DNA of 17,368 nucleotides from JBBDNV01 sp040877415 (GTDB lineage: Bacteria > Planctomycetota > Planctomycetia > Pirellulales > PALSA-1355), in assembly GCA_040877415.1 (NCBI GenBank), contig JBBDNV010000129.1, forward strand, positions 1 to 17,368. The letters run 5' to 3'. The position numbers were made by a program, and so were the translations under genes. This document shows positions 1 to 7,946 of the stretch, one piece after another (position 1 is the first letter of the stretch; each line of letters begins with the position of its first letter). Below the pieces are notes generated by a model that was given only the letters and a program-made list of their open reading frames with translations, did not search any database and was not told where the DNA came from.

Positions 1-1072
1 CGTCCTCGAAGACGTCGGTGGGATGAAAATCGGGATCGGCCGAGACGAGAAAATCCTCGTTGCGGCAGGTGAAGGTTGCGCCGGCGCGGTCGATCTTGTG
101 CCGCATGATCTTGTGCATGTTGAAGAGCGCCGAAAACAGGTTTCCGCGATACTCTTCGCCCAGCGCGGCGGCGCGGCAGATCATCAAATCGCTCGAGGCC
201 GAGACGCCCAAATGCGTAAGCGGCGGCAGCAAGTCGCCGGTCCGCTTGTGTTCGTCGAGCGTTCGGTCGCGAACCGGATATTCGGCGCCGTCGATGCAGT
301 GCACCAGCGCATCGCGCAGGCCAGCGCCCATCGAATTGGGCGCGAGAAACGTGCCGCTGGCGAACATCTCGCCTTCGCGTGAAAAAACCACGCCCACGGC
401 GTTGCCCTGCGAGCCCGAGACGACTTCCAATTCCGAGCCGTCCGGCAGGCAGCGCAAAATCAAGGGCGCGGTTCCCTTGTGAATCACCGCGCCGCCGGGC
501 CGGCGGATTTCGTGCGGAAAACGGCCCGCACACCAGTACAGCCGGCCGTCGGGCCCCAGACTGCCGCCGTGCATGTCGTCGGCCACGCCGGTGTTGGCAA
601 AGCCGGTCACGAGCTCTTCGCGCCGGTCGGCCGCGCCGTCGCCGTCGGTATCTTCCAACTTCCAAAAGCTCGGCGGCGAAGAGCAAAACACGGCGCCGTC
701 ATGCCACTCGATCCCCTGCGGAAAGATCATCTTGTCGGCAAACACGGTGCTTTTGTCGAAGCGGCCGTCGCCGTCGGCATCTTCGAGCATGCGAATCACG
801 TGCGGCGGGTTTTTCGAAAGCTCCGGCCCGCGCAGGTTCACGCCGGCCGAATCGCAGACGTACAGCCGCCCGCGAGCGTCGAACGCGGCCAGCATCGGGC
901 GTTCGACCAGCGGCGGCCCGGCGGCCAGCTCGACGGTGAAGCCGGGCGGAACGGTGATGGCCGCCAGGCCACGCATCGCATCGGCAGCGGGCTCATCGGC
1001 TACAGCGACGCCGGTGACCGAGAATGCGGCGATGAATGAGGCGAGTAAGATTATGAGGTGGTGTGAAGACAT
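1..1072 (-). CDS. PVC-type propeller dehydrogenase-like protein, 5' part
   Basis: Read directly on the minus strand, this frame is open for about 357 codons and continues beyond the left edge, so the C-terminal part is missing. It begins with a hydrophobic leader and an AVA signal-peptidase site near residue 25, so export is expected. The mature part resembles the N-terminal beta-propeller of planctomycete PVC-type membrane-bound dehydrogenases. It has a 'VPPGFTVELAAGPPLVERP' opening, a 'GRLYVCDSAG' blade, two DxDGDG calcium-type loops (DADGDG and DTDGDG) and 'GPDGRLYW'. Family members usually continue into HEAT repeats and a CxxCH cytochrome domain, which cannot be seen here. The ATG at 1072 was chosen; an in-frame ATG three codons upstream (1081) is equally possible. 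ATTGTA at 1121-1126 (TACAAT on the coding strand) could be a -10 box, but no good -35 was found. The substrate is unknown. It lies 85 bp downstream of the antitoxin gene. Confidence 0.85.
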   Translation of the reverse strand, partial: MSSHHLIILLASFIAAFSVTGVAVADEPAADAMRGLAAITVPPGFTVELAAGPPLVERPMLAAFDARGRLYVCDSAGVNLRGPELSKNPPHVIRMLEDADGDGRFDKSTVFADKMIFPQGIEWHDGAVFCSSPPSFWKLEDTDGDGAADRREELVTGFANTGVADDMHGGSLGPDGRLYWCAGRFPHEIRRPGGAVIHKGTAPLILRCLPDGSELEVVSGSQGNAVGVVFSREGEMFASGTFLAPNSMGAGLRDALVHCIDGAEYPVRDRTLDEHKRTGDLLPPLTHLGVSASSDLMICRAAALGEEYRGNLFSALFNMHKIMRHKIDRAGATFTCRNEDFLVSADPDFHPTDVFED

Positions 1073-1157
1073 TTTCTGCATATCCGTTGTTCCACGGGTT
1101 GGAGCGACCAAGCATGGACGATTGTAGTCAAAGTTCGGCACAAGGGCACACTGGGTG

Positions 1158-1496
1158 CTACGCTCCGCGCCGGGCGACAAATCGCACTTCCACTCGCCGA
1201 TCCAGCGCGGCCGCAATGCGATGGAGCATTGCCAGCGAGTGCCCTTGGTAGTCGGCATCCTCCAGGCGGCAAATCACGGAGGCGGTGGTGCCGACCAGTT
1301 CGGCGAGCGCTCTTTGAGACAGCCCCGCCTTTTCGCGCAGATCGCCGATTTGTCGCGCGATTTCCATGTTGCCCCGCTCGTGTTGCACCATCCGCGCCAT
1401 CTCGCGGTCGCCCTTCAGGTAGCGATGCTTGATAATTCTCAAGCCGTCGGACGTGCTACGTCGCGATTTTTCCATCGGGCGTTTAGCTTTATTCAT
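1158..1496 (-). CDS. HigA-like XRE-family antitoxin
   Basis: This is a 112-residue protein with a Cro/XRE helix-turn-helix at about residues 50-84 ('DLREKAGLSQRALAELVG' followed by 'ICRLEDADY'). It is preceded by a basic N-terminal arm and followed by a short strand-like tail (VEVRFVARR). It starts inside the toxin gene: ATGAATAA is shared, giving an 8-base overlap and probable translational coupling. A good Shine-Dalgarno sequence (GAGGAAG) lies 6 nt upstream, within the toxin's last codons. Toxin-first order with an XRE antitoxin is the HigBA arrangement. By family knowledge the antitoxin binds and neutralises the toxin and represses the shared promoter. Its DNA target is probably the palindrome at 1886-1903. 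The HigA assignment rests on fold and gene order, not on a database search. Confidence 0.85.
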   Translation of the reverse strand: MNKAKRPMEKSRRSTSDGLRIIKHRYLKGDREMARMVQHERGNMEIARQIGDLREKAGLSQRALAELVGTTASVICRLEDADYQGHSLAMLHRIAAALDRRVEVRFVARRGA

Positions 1497-1866
1497 TGAT
1501 CACTTCCTCATGCGTGTGAGTCGCGGGCGCGTGTTGGAACTGGTCCTTTCGTCTTACCGCCAGATCGATTTCGTTGGGCGGCACCTCGCGGCGTTTCTTC
1601 AAACCGTGCGATAGAACCGCCACCCCGCGAGCGTAGTAGAAATAGAGCATTCGGTAGTGAATCCCGCTCAATCCCACCCGGAGTTCGTAGATTCCGTCGC
1701 GGAGCAGGTCCGCCTCCGGCCGCCTCAGTTCGTGTCCAAGCTGGGCGAGCCTCCCGATTCGGGCGATGCACTTGGCACGCGCCTTGCGCGGCAGGTCGTC
1801 GAGCCATTCTAAAAGGGGCACCTTCCCGGCCGTGTCGCGAAACAAGACGATTCTTGTGGCGGGCAT
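1489..1866 (-). CDS. HigB/RelE-like toxin (Gp49-like family)
   Basis: From the chosen start this is a 125-residue basic protein of the RelE/HigB (phage Gp49-like) type. The family signature is visible: 'LLRDGIYELRVGLSGIHYR', then 'MLYFYYARGVAVLSHGLKKR' and a C-terminal 'PPNEIDLAVRRKDQF'. Known relatives are ribosome-dependent mRNA interferases. The frame stays open to an ATG at 1893, but that ATG lies inside the operator palindrome. The ATG at 1866 has a GGAGAGG Shine-Dalgarno 6 nt upstream, so 1866 is preferred. The antitoxin gene follows with an 8-base overlap. The DUF1501 gene upstream ends 72 bp before the start, leaving room for a dedicated promoter. No truncation is seen, so the module looks intact. 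Confidence 0.85.
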   Translation of the reverse strand: MPATRIVLFRDTAGKVPLLEWLDDLPRKARAKCIARIGRLAQLGHELRRPEADLLRDGIYELRVGLSGIHYRMLYFYYARGVAVLSHGLKKRREVPPNEIDLAVRRKDQFQHAPATHTHEEVINE

Positions 1867-1885
1867 CGACCGCCTCTCCCGTAAT

Positions 1886-1903
1886 GTTCGCATATTTGCG
1901 AAC
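1886..1903. promoter_or_regulatory. Toxin-antitoxin operator palindrome and promoter region
   Basis: This is a perfect inverted repeat with 7-bp arms (GTTCGCA / TGCGAAC) and a 4-bp spacer, 20 bp upstream of the preferred toxin start. A minus-strand TTGACA (complement at 1907-1912) sits beside it and matches the -35 consensus. The matching -10 is unclear; candidates such as AACATT lie at the right distance. The position, overlapping the core promoter, fits autoregulation by the XRE antitoxin, as is known for HigBA systems. The palindrome is seen; the binding is inferred. Confidence 0.55.
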
Positions 1904-1938
1904 GAATGTCAAATCGTCGCCCACGCGGCTCAAACCGG

Positions 1939-3297
1939 CTAAAACAACTGCCGGATGGGCTTGCCTTCGGCGATCACGAGCGGGCGGCCCAGGGGGTCGT
2001 GCATCAAGGTATGGGGCGCAAGGCCCAGGGCGTGATAGATCGTGGCCACCACATCGGCCGGGGCGACGGGCAATTCGCAGGGATAGGCGCAATTCGAGTC
2101 GGACGCGCCGACGAGATGGCCGCCCGGGATGCCGCCGCCGGCGAACAGCACGCTTGCGCAGGCTCCCCAGTGATCGCGGCCGGCGTTGGCGTTGACGCGC
2201 GGCGTGCGTCCGAATTCGCCCATCACGACCACCAGCGTCTCGTCGAGCATGCCGCGGTCTTTCAGATCGCCGACGAGCGCCGACAGCCCCTGGTCCAACA
2301 GCGGCAAGAGCTCGCCTTCGAGCGCTTGGAAATTATTGCTGTGCGTGTCCCAGCCGTCGCACCTGGTCATGTGGTTGAAGTGCACGCCGACGAACGACAC
2401 GCCGTGTTCCACCAGCCGCCGGGCCAACAGCAAGCTCTGGCCGAAGCGGTGACGGCCGTACCGCTCGTGCAACGGGGCCGGCTCGCGCTCAAGCGCGAAC
2501 ATGCCGCCCGCCGACGAGCCGATCAACCGCGAGGCCGACCGGCGAAACGTTTGATAATCGTCCGATGCAAGCGAACGCGGCGCCCGGCCGTCGAGCACGG
2601 CCAACAGCGACTGCCGCTTTGCGAACCGCTCGGCCGTCACTTCCCCGGGCAGCTTCATGCCGGCCGGCGGCGAGCGCGGATCGTCGTTGATCGCCAGCGG
2701 ATCGTAGGCGGCGCCGAGAAATCCCGCCCGGCCTCCGCCGGAAACGGGCGTCGGCTTCATGCGCACTTGCACCTCGGGAAGCGCCACGTAGCCGGGCACG
2801 CCCGGTTCGCGATGCTTGAACTTCCACACGACCGCGCCCATGTGCGGATCGTCGGTGCGCGACGGCGGCAGCACGGTGTTGGCGCCCAAAGGCACGCGCG
2901 ACTCGCGCCCGGTGAGCGTGTGGTAGATCATGAACGGGTGATCGTTGTTCCTAAAGGTCACGCTCCGCAGGATCGCCACGTCGCCGGCGCACGCGGCCAG
3001 CCGCGGCAAGTGCTCCGAGAAGTGCATGCCCGTGACGGCCGATTGGATCGGCTTGAACGGCCCGCGAATTTCGGCCGGCGCAAGGGGCTTCATGTCCCAC
3101 ATGTCGATTTGCGGCGGCCCTCCCAGGAGATAGACGAGAATGCACCGTTTCGCCCGGCCGAAGGAGCGGATTCCCTCGTCACTATCGGGCGAAAAGCCGC
3201 GCGCCCGTTGCGCCGGCACCGCCCCGGCGAACAGGGCCAGCGTGCCGGCCTGCAAGAATCGCCGCCGCGCGAGCGAATCGACCGATGGGCTGTTCAT
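1939..3297 (-). CDS. DUF1501 family exported protein
   Basis: This is a 452-residue DUF1501 protein, a family abundant in Planctomycetota and related to the alkaline phosphatase/sulfatase fold. The N-terminus has a Tat motif (RRRFLQ, about residues 11-16) and a hydrophobic stretch, so export in folded form is expected. Family hallmarks follow in order: 'CILVYLLGGPPQIDMWDMKP', 'YHTLTG', 'CDGWDTHSNN', 'GEFGRTP' (about residues 360-366) and 'GRDHWGAC' (from about 373). The Asp and His residues of these motifs are probable metal-site residues by analogy. The frame extends upstream to a GTG at 3348, but the ATG at 3297 places the Tat motif at the usual distance. No clear Shine-Dalgarno is seen. 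The catalytic activity and substrate of this family are not established. Upstream is a hairpin repeat; downstream is the toxin-antitoxin pair. Confidence 0.9.
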   Translation of the reverse strand: MNSPSVDSLARRRFLQAGTLALFAGAVPAQRARGFSPDSDEGIRSFGRAKRCILVYLLGGPPQIDMWDMKPLAPAEIRGPFKPIQSAVTGMHFSEHLPRLAACAGDVAILRSVTFRNNDHPFMIYHTLTGRESRVPLGANTVLPPSRTDDPHMGAVVWKFKHREPGVPGYVALPEVQVRMKPTPVSGGGRAGFLGAAYDPLAINDDPRSPPAGMKLPGEVTAERFAKRQSLLAVLDGRAPRSLASDDYQTFRRSASRLIGSSAGGMFALEREPAPLHERYGRHRFGQSLLLARRLVEHGVSFVGVHFNHMTRCDGWDTHSNNFQALEGELLPLLDQGLSALVGDLKDRGMLDETLVVVMGEFGRTPRVNANAGRDHWGACASVLFAGGGIPGGHLVGASDSNCAYPCELPVAPADVVATIYHALGLAPHTLMHDPLGRPLVIAEGKPIRQLF

Positions 3298-3359
3298 GGA
3301 AACCGATTGTAGCGGGCGATGCATTTGGTTGCCAACACGTTGAGCCACCCGAATGTGAT

Positions 3360-3435
3360 ACTAGCCCGAAGCGCAAGCGAGGGAGCGCCATGGAGAGCTG
3401 TCCCTTCGGCTCCCTCGCTGGCGCTTCGGGCTAGT
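3360..3435. repeat. Long hairpin repeat between lhr and DUF1501
   Basis: The two 27-nt arms (3360-3386 and 3409-3435) are inverted copies that differ at a single position, with a 22-nt loop. The left arm opens ACTAGCCCGAAGCGC. It starts 14 bp past the 3' end of lhr and lies 63 bp upstream of the DUF1501 start, both on the minus strand. It could fold in the lhr transcript as a 3' stabiliser or transcription barrier, but there is no T-run as in a typical intrinsic terminator. The near-perfect arms suggest a dispersed palindromic repeat rather than gene-specific regulation. Confidence 0.8.
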
Positions 3436-3448
3436 GTCCGGGAACGAG

Positions 3449-6400
3449 CTATTGCTGGACGGGCCGCTCGTCGGGCACCTTCGCGGGCGCTTCAACGAGG
3501 CGACGCCCCAGCGTCATGGCGCGGCGCATGGCCCACTGGGTTGCTTCGTCGAGCGGTTCGTAAAACTCGGATCGGCCGGCTTGGCGCGAAGCCACGAGCC
3601 TTCCCGACTGCATCACCAGCGCATTGCGATGCGTGGCGGCGATGCGCGGTCCCGGCGTGATCACGCCGAACAGGTTCACGGGATCGGCGGCGGAGATGAC
3701 GATCCAATCCGTCGCTTCGCCGGATTCGACCTGCTGCCGCGCTTCGCGCAACTGGTCGACGGCCCGTGGCAGGGCATATTGCTCGCCGGCCACCTGCGAC
3801 ACGAACCGCCCGCCGCGCACTTCGCCCCGCAATTCCAAGAGCCGCAAAGAGGGCAACAGATCGTGCCAGCAGGGCGCGCTCGCTTCGCGCACCAGCACGT
3901 CGCGAAACACCACGCCAAAGCGCCCGAGCAACTGCCGGCACCAGGTCTCCAGATATTGTTCGCGCGAGGCGGCGCGAATCGGACCGGGAAAGAGCGACCA
4001 GCGTCCGATCGGAGCCGCGGGACCGTGCAGCGCGCGCGGCGGTCGCCGACGCCGCCGCGATCGGGTCGAACGCCGGCCTTCGGCGATCTTGCGCACCGCC
4101 GCGAAAGCGTCGGACGTGATCAAGCCCAGTGCCGCCAGCTCGCCGAGCGCGTCTTCCAGATGCCCGGGCAGCAAGTGCGTGAGCACTTTCAATTCGGCAA
4201 AGAACAAAGCGCCGCGGCTCGCAAGCGCTTCGAGCACCACGGCGGCGCCCGAGCGAACCGGACCGGCCGGCGGCGGGGGTTCGGGCGCAAGCAGTCCGGC
4301 CAGCTCCTCGCGCAGCGCGAGCGAAATCGGCACGACGCGCGAGAGCGCCGCCATGGCTGGTTTTTCATCGTCGTCGCGGCGCGGCGGATTGACCCGCCCC
4401 CAGATGACTTCGCCGGAGAGAAACAGATTGTCGAGCCACCGCGGATCATACTCGGCGACCCGGGCCGCCAGAATTCGCTGTTCCCAGGCCCCGGCCGGCA
4501 ACTCGAAGCCTTGCAATTGCGCGATCGCCTCGCGCACGCCGACGGCGCCGCCCCAGCGATTTTCGGCCACGAGGTGGTGGAATCGCGCCAGGAAGTGGAG
4601 ATACGCGCGCGGCTCGACCGGCTGAACCTGTTGCCTTAATCCGGTGAGCGTCAAACGATGGATGCGGGCCAAGAGCCGCCGATCGCACCACTCGGTCGCG
4701 CTTGAGGTCCTTGAGGGATCGGCATCCGATGCGCGTTCCGCGCGGCCGGAAAAATTGCCGCGCAAGACGGCTCCTTGACCTTCGAGCGCCTCGAGCGCGG
4801 CGGCGACGAACGATTCTTCCAGCCCCAGAAACTGCCCGATCCGGTCCGCCGTGGTCGGCCCGCTGTGTTCGATCCGTCCGCGCACCAGGGCCGTGCCGGC
4901 TTGGGCGCGGTCGGGATTTCGCTTGAGCCGTTCGGGCAAGGTCACGGGCGGATCGGCCTGGGCGGCGGGAAAAACGGCCTCCAGGAGCGGCCAGTTTTCG
5001 GCGGCGATCCACAGATCGCGCTGGCCCGCGCGCACCATGCGCGTGGCCCGGCCGGCGGCCACCAGTTCGCTCATCCAGCCCATCCACGCTGGGGCTTCGA
5101 GGTGGTCGATCGTCACCAGGCTCAACAGCGCGTCGTGCAATTCTTCGGCATCGCGGACCAGCGGCCACGCTTCCCGCCGCACCTGGTCGATCGCGTCGGG
5201 GTCGAGCCGGGCCAGATCGCGAAGATCGGCGGGCGAGATGGTGCGCCGCGTGGCCACGGCCCGCACGCGGCGTTCTTCCAAGGGCGCGCCGTCGAGAAAC
5301 GCGTACGGATTGGCGTTGATCAGCTCGTAGCTGAAAGGCGAGGGCTCGCGCGTATCGCGGCCGATGAATTTTACCCGGCCCTCGCGCACGCGCTCCAAGA
5401 GCGCCACCAGCGCGTCGACGTCGGTGGCCTCGTGCAGACAGTCGTGCATCGTCTGCCGCACGAGCGGATGATCGGGAATCGCGACGTCGCCGGAGTGGTT
5501 TTCCAGGCAGCCGACCGTTTCGGGAAACACGGCGGCCAGCAGATCGTCGGAGCGGAAACGCTGCATGTGCGGCGGCACGCGCTGGCCGTTCTGCTGCCGC
5601 AGCACGACCAGCGACCGCGTCAGGTTCCACCGCCAGCGGACCTGAAACATGGGCACCGCCAGCAGAGCCTGCTGGAGCAGGTGTACCACGTTTTCCGGGT
5701 TGAGCATCTTGAACAATGCTTCCAAGGGCAGGCTGTGCTGCGGCCCCAGCGAAAGCACGATGCCGTCGTCGTCGGCGGCCGCCTGCAGCTCGAAATCGAA
5801 GCTGCGGCAGAACCGTTTGCGCAGCGCGAGCCCCCAGGCCCGATTGATGCGCGAACCCAGAGGCGCGTGAATCACGAGCTGCATCCCGCCCGATTCATCG
5901 AAGAAGCGCTCGAACACGATTTCTTCCAGCGTCGGCACCAGCCCGATGGCGGCGACCTGAGTCTCGACGTACGCGAGCGCCTGTTGGGCCGCCCAGCCGG
6001 TCGCGCCGCACTCGGTTTGCAGCCATTCGAGCGCCGGCGCGCCGTTCGCAGGGGCGCCATTCGACGGCGCGACGGCCTGGGCCAATTCGCGCCGCAGATT
6101 CGACAGCTCGGCCGAAAGTTCCGGCGTGCGGCCCGGGCGTTCTCCCAGCCAGAATGGAATGCTGGGCGGAGCCCCCTCGGCATCGCGCACGCGAACTTCG
6201 CCGCCGCGCACGTAGAGGATGATCCAGGAAGTGTTCCCCAACAGAAAGACGTCGCCGGGCAGGCTTTCGATGGCGAAATCCTCGTCGACCGTACCGACGA
6301 ACATTTCCTCCGGCTCGGCAACGACGCGATACAGGGCCGTCTCGGGAATGGCCCCGCCGGAAGTGAGCGCGGCGATGCGCGCGCTGCGCCGGGCCCGCAG

Positions 6401-7846
6401 GCGGCCGTGGATCAAGTCGCGGTGCAGGTAGGCGCCGCGTTTCGAGCTGGGGGCGACCCCCTCGCTCGTCATGTGGACGATGGCCTCGAAATCGTCGCGC
6501 GAAAGTTGGCGATAGGGCCACGCGCGGCGCACCAGGTCGTACAACTCGTCTTCGCCCCACTCCTCGCAGGCCACGCCGGCCACGATCTGTTGGGCGAGAA
6601 TGTCGAGCGGAGCGTCGGGTATCTGGATCGCGTCCAAATGCCCTCGCTGCACGGCGCGCACGAGCGCCAGCGATTCGAGCAGCTCGTCGCGCGTCAGCGG
6701 GAACAGCCGCCCCTTGGGAATCTTGCCCAGCGAATGGCCGGCGCGGCCCACGCGCTGCAAAAAGTTGGTGATCGAGCCGGTCGAGCCGATCTGGCAAACC
6801 AGATCGATGTAGCCGATGTCGATGCCCATTTCCAGGGACGCGGTGGCCACGATGGCCCGCAGTTGGCCGTTCTTGAGCCGCGTTTCGGCCGATTGGCGGA
6901 TTTCGCGCGACAGGCTGCCGTGGTGGCTGGCTACGACCCCTTCGCCCAGAATTTCTCCCAGGTGATGCGCCACGCGTTCGGCCAGGCGGCGCGTGTTGAC
7001 GAACACCAGCGTGCTGCGGTGCGAAGTGATGAGCTCGACCAGACGCGTGTAGATTTCCTCCCATTGTTCGAGCGAACAGACGGCCGACAGCTCGCTGGGG
7101 GGCACTTCGATCGCCAGGTCGAGCTCGCGCACGTGCCCGCCGTCGATGATTGCGCAGTCGGGCGTTCCCCGTTCGTCGACGCGACGGGTGCCGACCAGAA
7201 ACCGCGCGATTGCTTCAATCGGCCGCTGCGTGGCCGAGAGGCCGATCCGCACCGGTGGTTTTTCGCACAATGCCTCCAGGCGCTCGAGCGTTAGCGCCAA
7301 GTGGCTCCCGCGCTTGTCGCGCACCAGCGCGTGAATTTCGTCGACGATCACCGTTTCGACCGAGCCCAGCAATTTGCGGCTCTTCTCTGACGTAAGCAGC
7401 AGGTACAGCGATTCGGGCGTGGTTACCAGGATGTGCGGCGGGCGGCGGAGCATCGCCTGGCGCTGGGAAGCGGGCGTGTCGCCCGTGCGGACCATTGCCC
7501 GGATGCCGAGCGGACCTTCGCCCGCGGCCCGCAATCGCTCGTTCAATTCGCCCAGCGGCATTTCGAGGTTGCGATGAATGTCGTTTCCCAGCGCCTTGAG
7601 CGGCGAGACGTAGACGACGTAGGTCTTCTCCACGAGCGTGCCCGCGCGCCAGCGCCTGACCAGGTTGTCGATGCAAACGAGAAACGCGGCCAGGGTCTTT
7701 CCCGATCCGGTGGGCGCGGCAATCAGCGTATTGCGTCCGGCCGCGATCGGCGGCCAGCCGTGGAGCTGCGGTTCGGTCGGCTCGCCGAATTTGTCGGCAA
7801 ACCAGCCGGCGATCAGAGGATCGAGCGAGACGAAATCCATCCCCAT
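3449..7846 (-). CDS. lhr: Lhr-type DEAD/DEAH helicase
   Basis: This is a 1465-residue superfamily 2 helicase of the Lhr (large helicase-related) family, close in length to the roughly 1500-residue bacterial full-length forms. Motifs seen: Walker A 'APTGSGKT' (about 44-51), the Walker B box D-E-I-H at 169-172, 'GLSAT' at 202-206, and motif VI 'QRVGRAGH' at 364-371. After the core come the winged-helix and Lhr-specific regions and a long C-terminal domain with typical family stretches ('GRWSLFPGP', 'GGRFVSQVAGEQ'). Known Lhr proteins are ATP-dependent 3'-5' translocases that unwind RNA:DNA hybrids, and in some bacteria they are linked to DNA damage. The frame is open upstream to 8011, but that would overlap the divergent gene at 7947 and adds a non-conserved leader. 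The ATG at 7846 (or 7840) starts just before the conserved region. No accessory nuclease or ligase gene lies beside it. Confidence 0.93.
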   Translation of the reverse strand: MGMDFVSLDPLIAGWFADKFGEPTEPQLHGWPPIAAGRNTLIAAPTGSGKTLAAFLVCIDNLVRRWRAGTLVEKTYVVYVSPLKALGNDIHRNLEMPLGELNERLRAAGEGPLGIRAMVRTGDTPASQRQAMLRRPPHILVTTPESLYLLLTSEKSRKLLGSVETVIVDEIHALVRDKRGSHLALTLERLEALCEKPPVRIGLSATQRPIEAIARFLVGTRRVDERGTPDCAIIDGGHVRELDLAIEVPPSELSAVCSLEQWEEIYTRLVELITSHRSTLVFVNTRRLAERVAHHLGEILGEGVVASHHGSLSREIRQSAETRLKNGQLRAIVATASLEMGIDIGYIDLVCQIGSTGSITNFLQRVGRAGHSLGKIPKGRLFPLTRDELLESLALVRAVQRGHLDAIQIPDAPLDILAQQIVAGVACEEWGEDELYDLVRRAWPYRQLSRDDFEAIVHMTSEGVAPSSKRGAYLHRDLIHGRLRARRSARIAALTSGGAIPETALYRVVAEPEEMFVGTVDEDFAIESLPGDVFLLGNTSWIILYVRGGEVRVRDAEGAPPSIPFWLGERPGRTPELSAELSNLRRELAQAVAPSNGAPANGAPALEWLQTECGATGWAAQQALAYVETQVAAIGLVPTLEEIVFERFFDESGGMQLVIHAPLGSRINRAWGLALRKRFCRSFDFELQAAADDDGIVLSLGPQHSLPLEALFKMLNPENVVHLLQQALLAVPMFQVRWRWNLTRSLVVLRQQNGQRVPPHMQRFRSDDLLAAVFPETVGCLENHSGDVAIPDHPLVRQTMHDCLHEATDVDALVALLERVREGRVKFIGRDTREPSPFSYELINANPYAFLDGAPLEERRVRAVATRRTISPADLRDLARLDPDAIDQVRREAWPLVRDAEELHDALLSLVTIDHLEAPAWMGWMSELVAAGRATRMVRAGQRDLWIAAENWPLLEAVFPAAQADPPVTLPERLKRNPDRAQAGTALVRGRIEHSGPTTADRIGQFLGLEESFVAAALEALEGQGAVLRGNFSGRAERASDADPSRTSSATEWCDRRLLARIHRLTLTGLRQQVQPVEPRAYLHFLARFHHLVAENRWGGAVGVREAIAQLQGFELPAGAWEQRILAARVAEYDPRWLDNLFLSGEVIWGRVNPPRRDDDEKPAMAALSRVVPISLALREELAGLLAPEPPPPAGPVRSGAAVVLEALASRGALFFAELKVLTHLLPGHLEDALGELAALGLITSDAFAAVRKIAEGRRSTRSRRRRRPPRALHGPAAPIGRWSLFPGPIRAASREQYLETWCRQLLGRFGVVFRDVLVREASAPCWHDLLPSLRLLELRGEVRGGRFVSQVAGEQYALPRAVDQLREARQQVESGEATDWIVISAADPVNLFGVITPGPRIAATHRNALVMQSGRLVASRQAGRSEFYEPLDEATQWAMRRAMTLGRRLVEAPAKVPDERPVQQ

Positions 7847-7946
7847 ATCATACGCGCCGCCGCGGCTCGGGCGAGCCCACCGAAGCGCCGCCGCGGCGGC
7901 TTGAGTATTTACGCTGCCAGCGCCAGCGATTAGCTTTGAGGTTGCC

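Noticed and set aside
1906..3312. A 468-codon plus-strand frame opposite the DUF1501 gene
   Set aside because: The minus-strand DUF1501 protein shows all family motifs and a Tat leader; the opposite frame is a mirror effect with no recognisable domain.
4775..7294. An 839-codon open frame on the plus strand opposite lhr, plus many other long frames antisense to real genes
   Set aside because: It lies fully inside the well-supported lhr gene, its product has skewed, low-complexity composition, and GC-rich codon use commonly leaves antisense frames open.
3449..7846. Lhr as part of a defence island
   Set aside because: No nuclease, restriction, ligase or other defence gene flanks it; the neighbours are a DUF1501 gene and an exported cytochrome protein.
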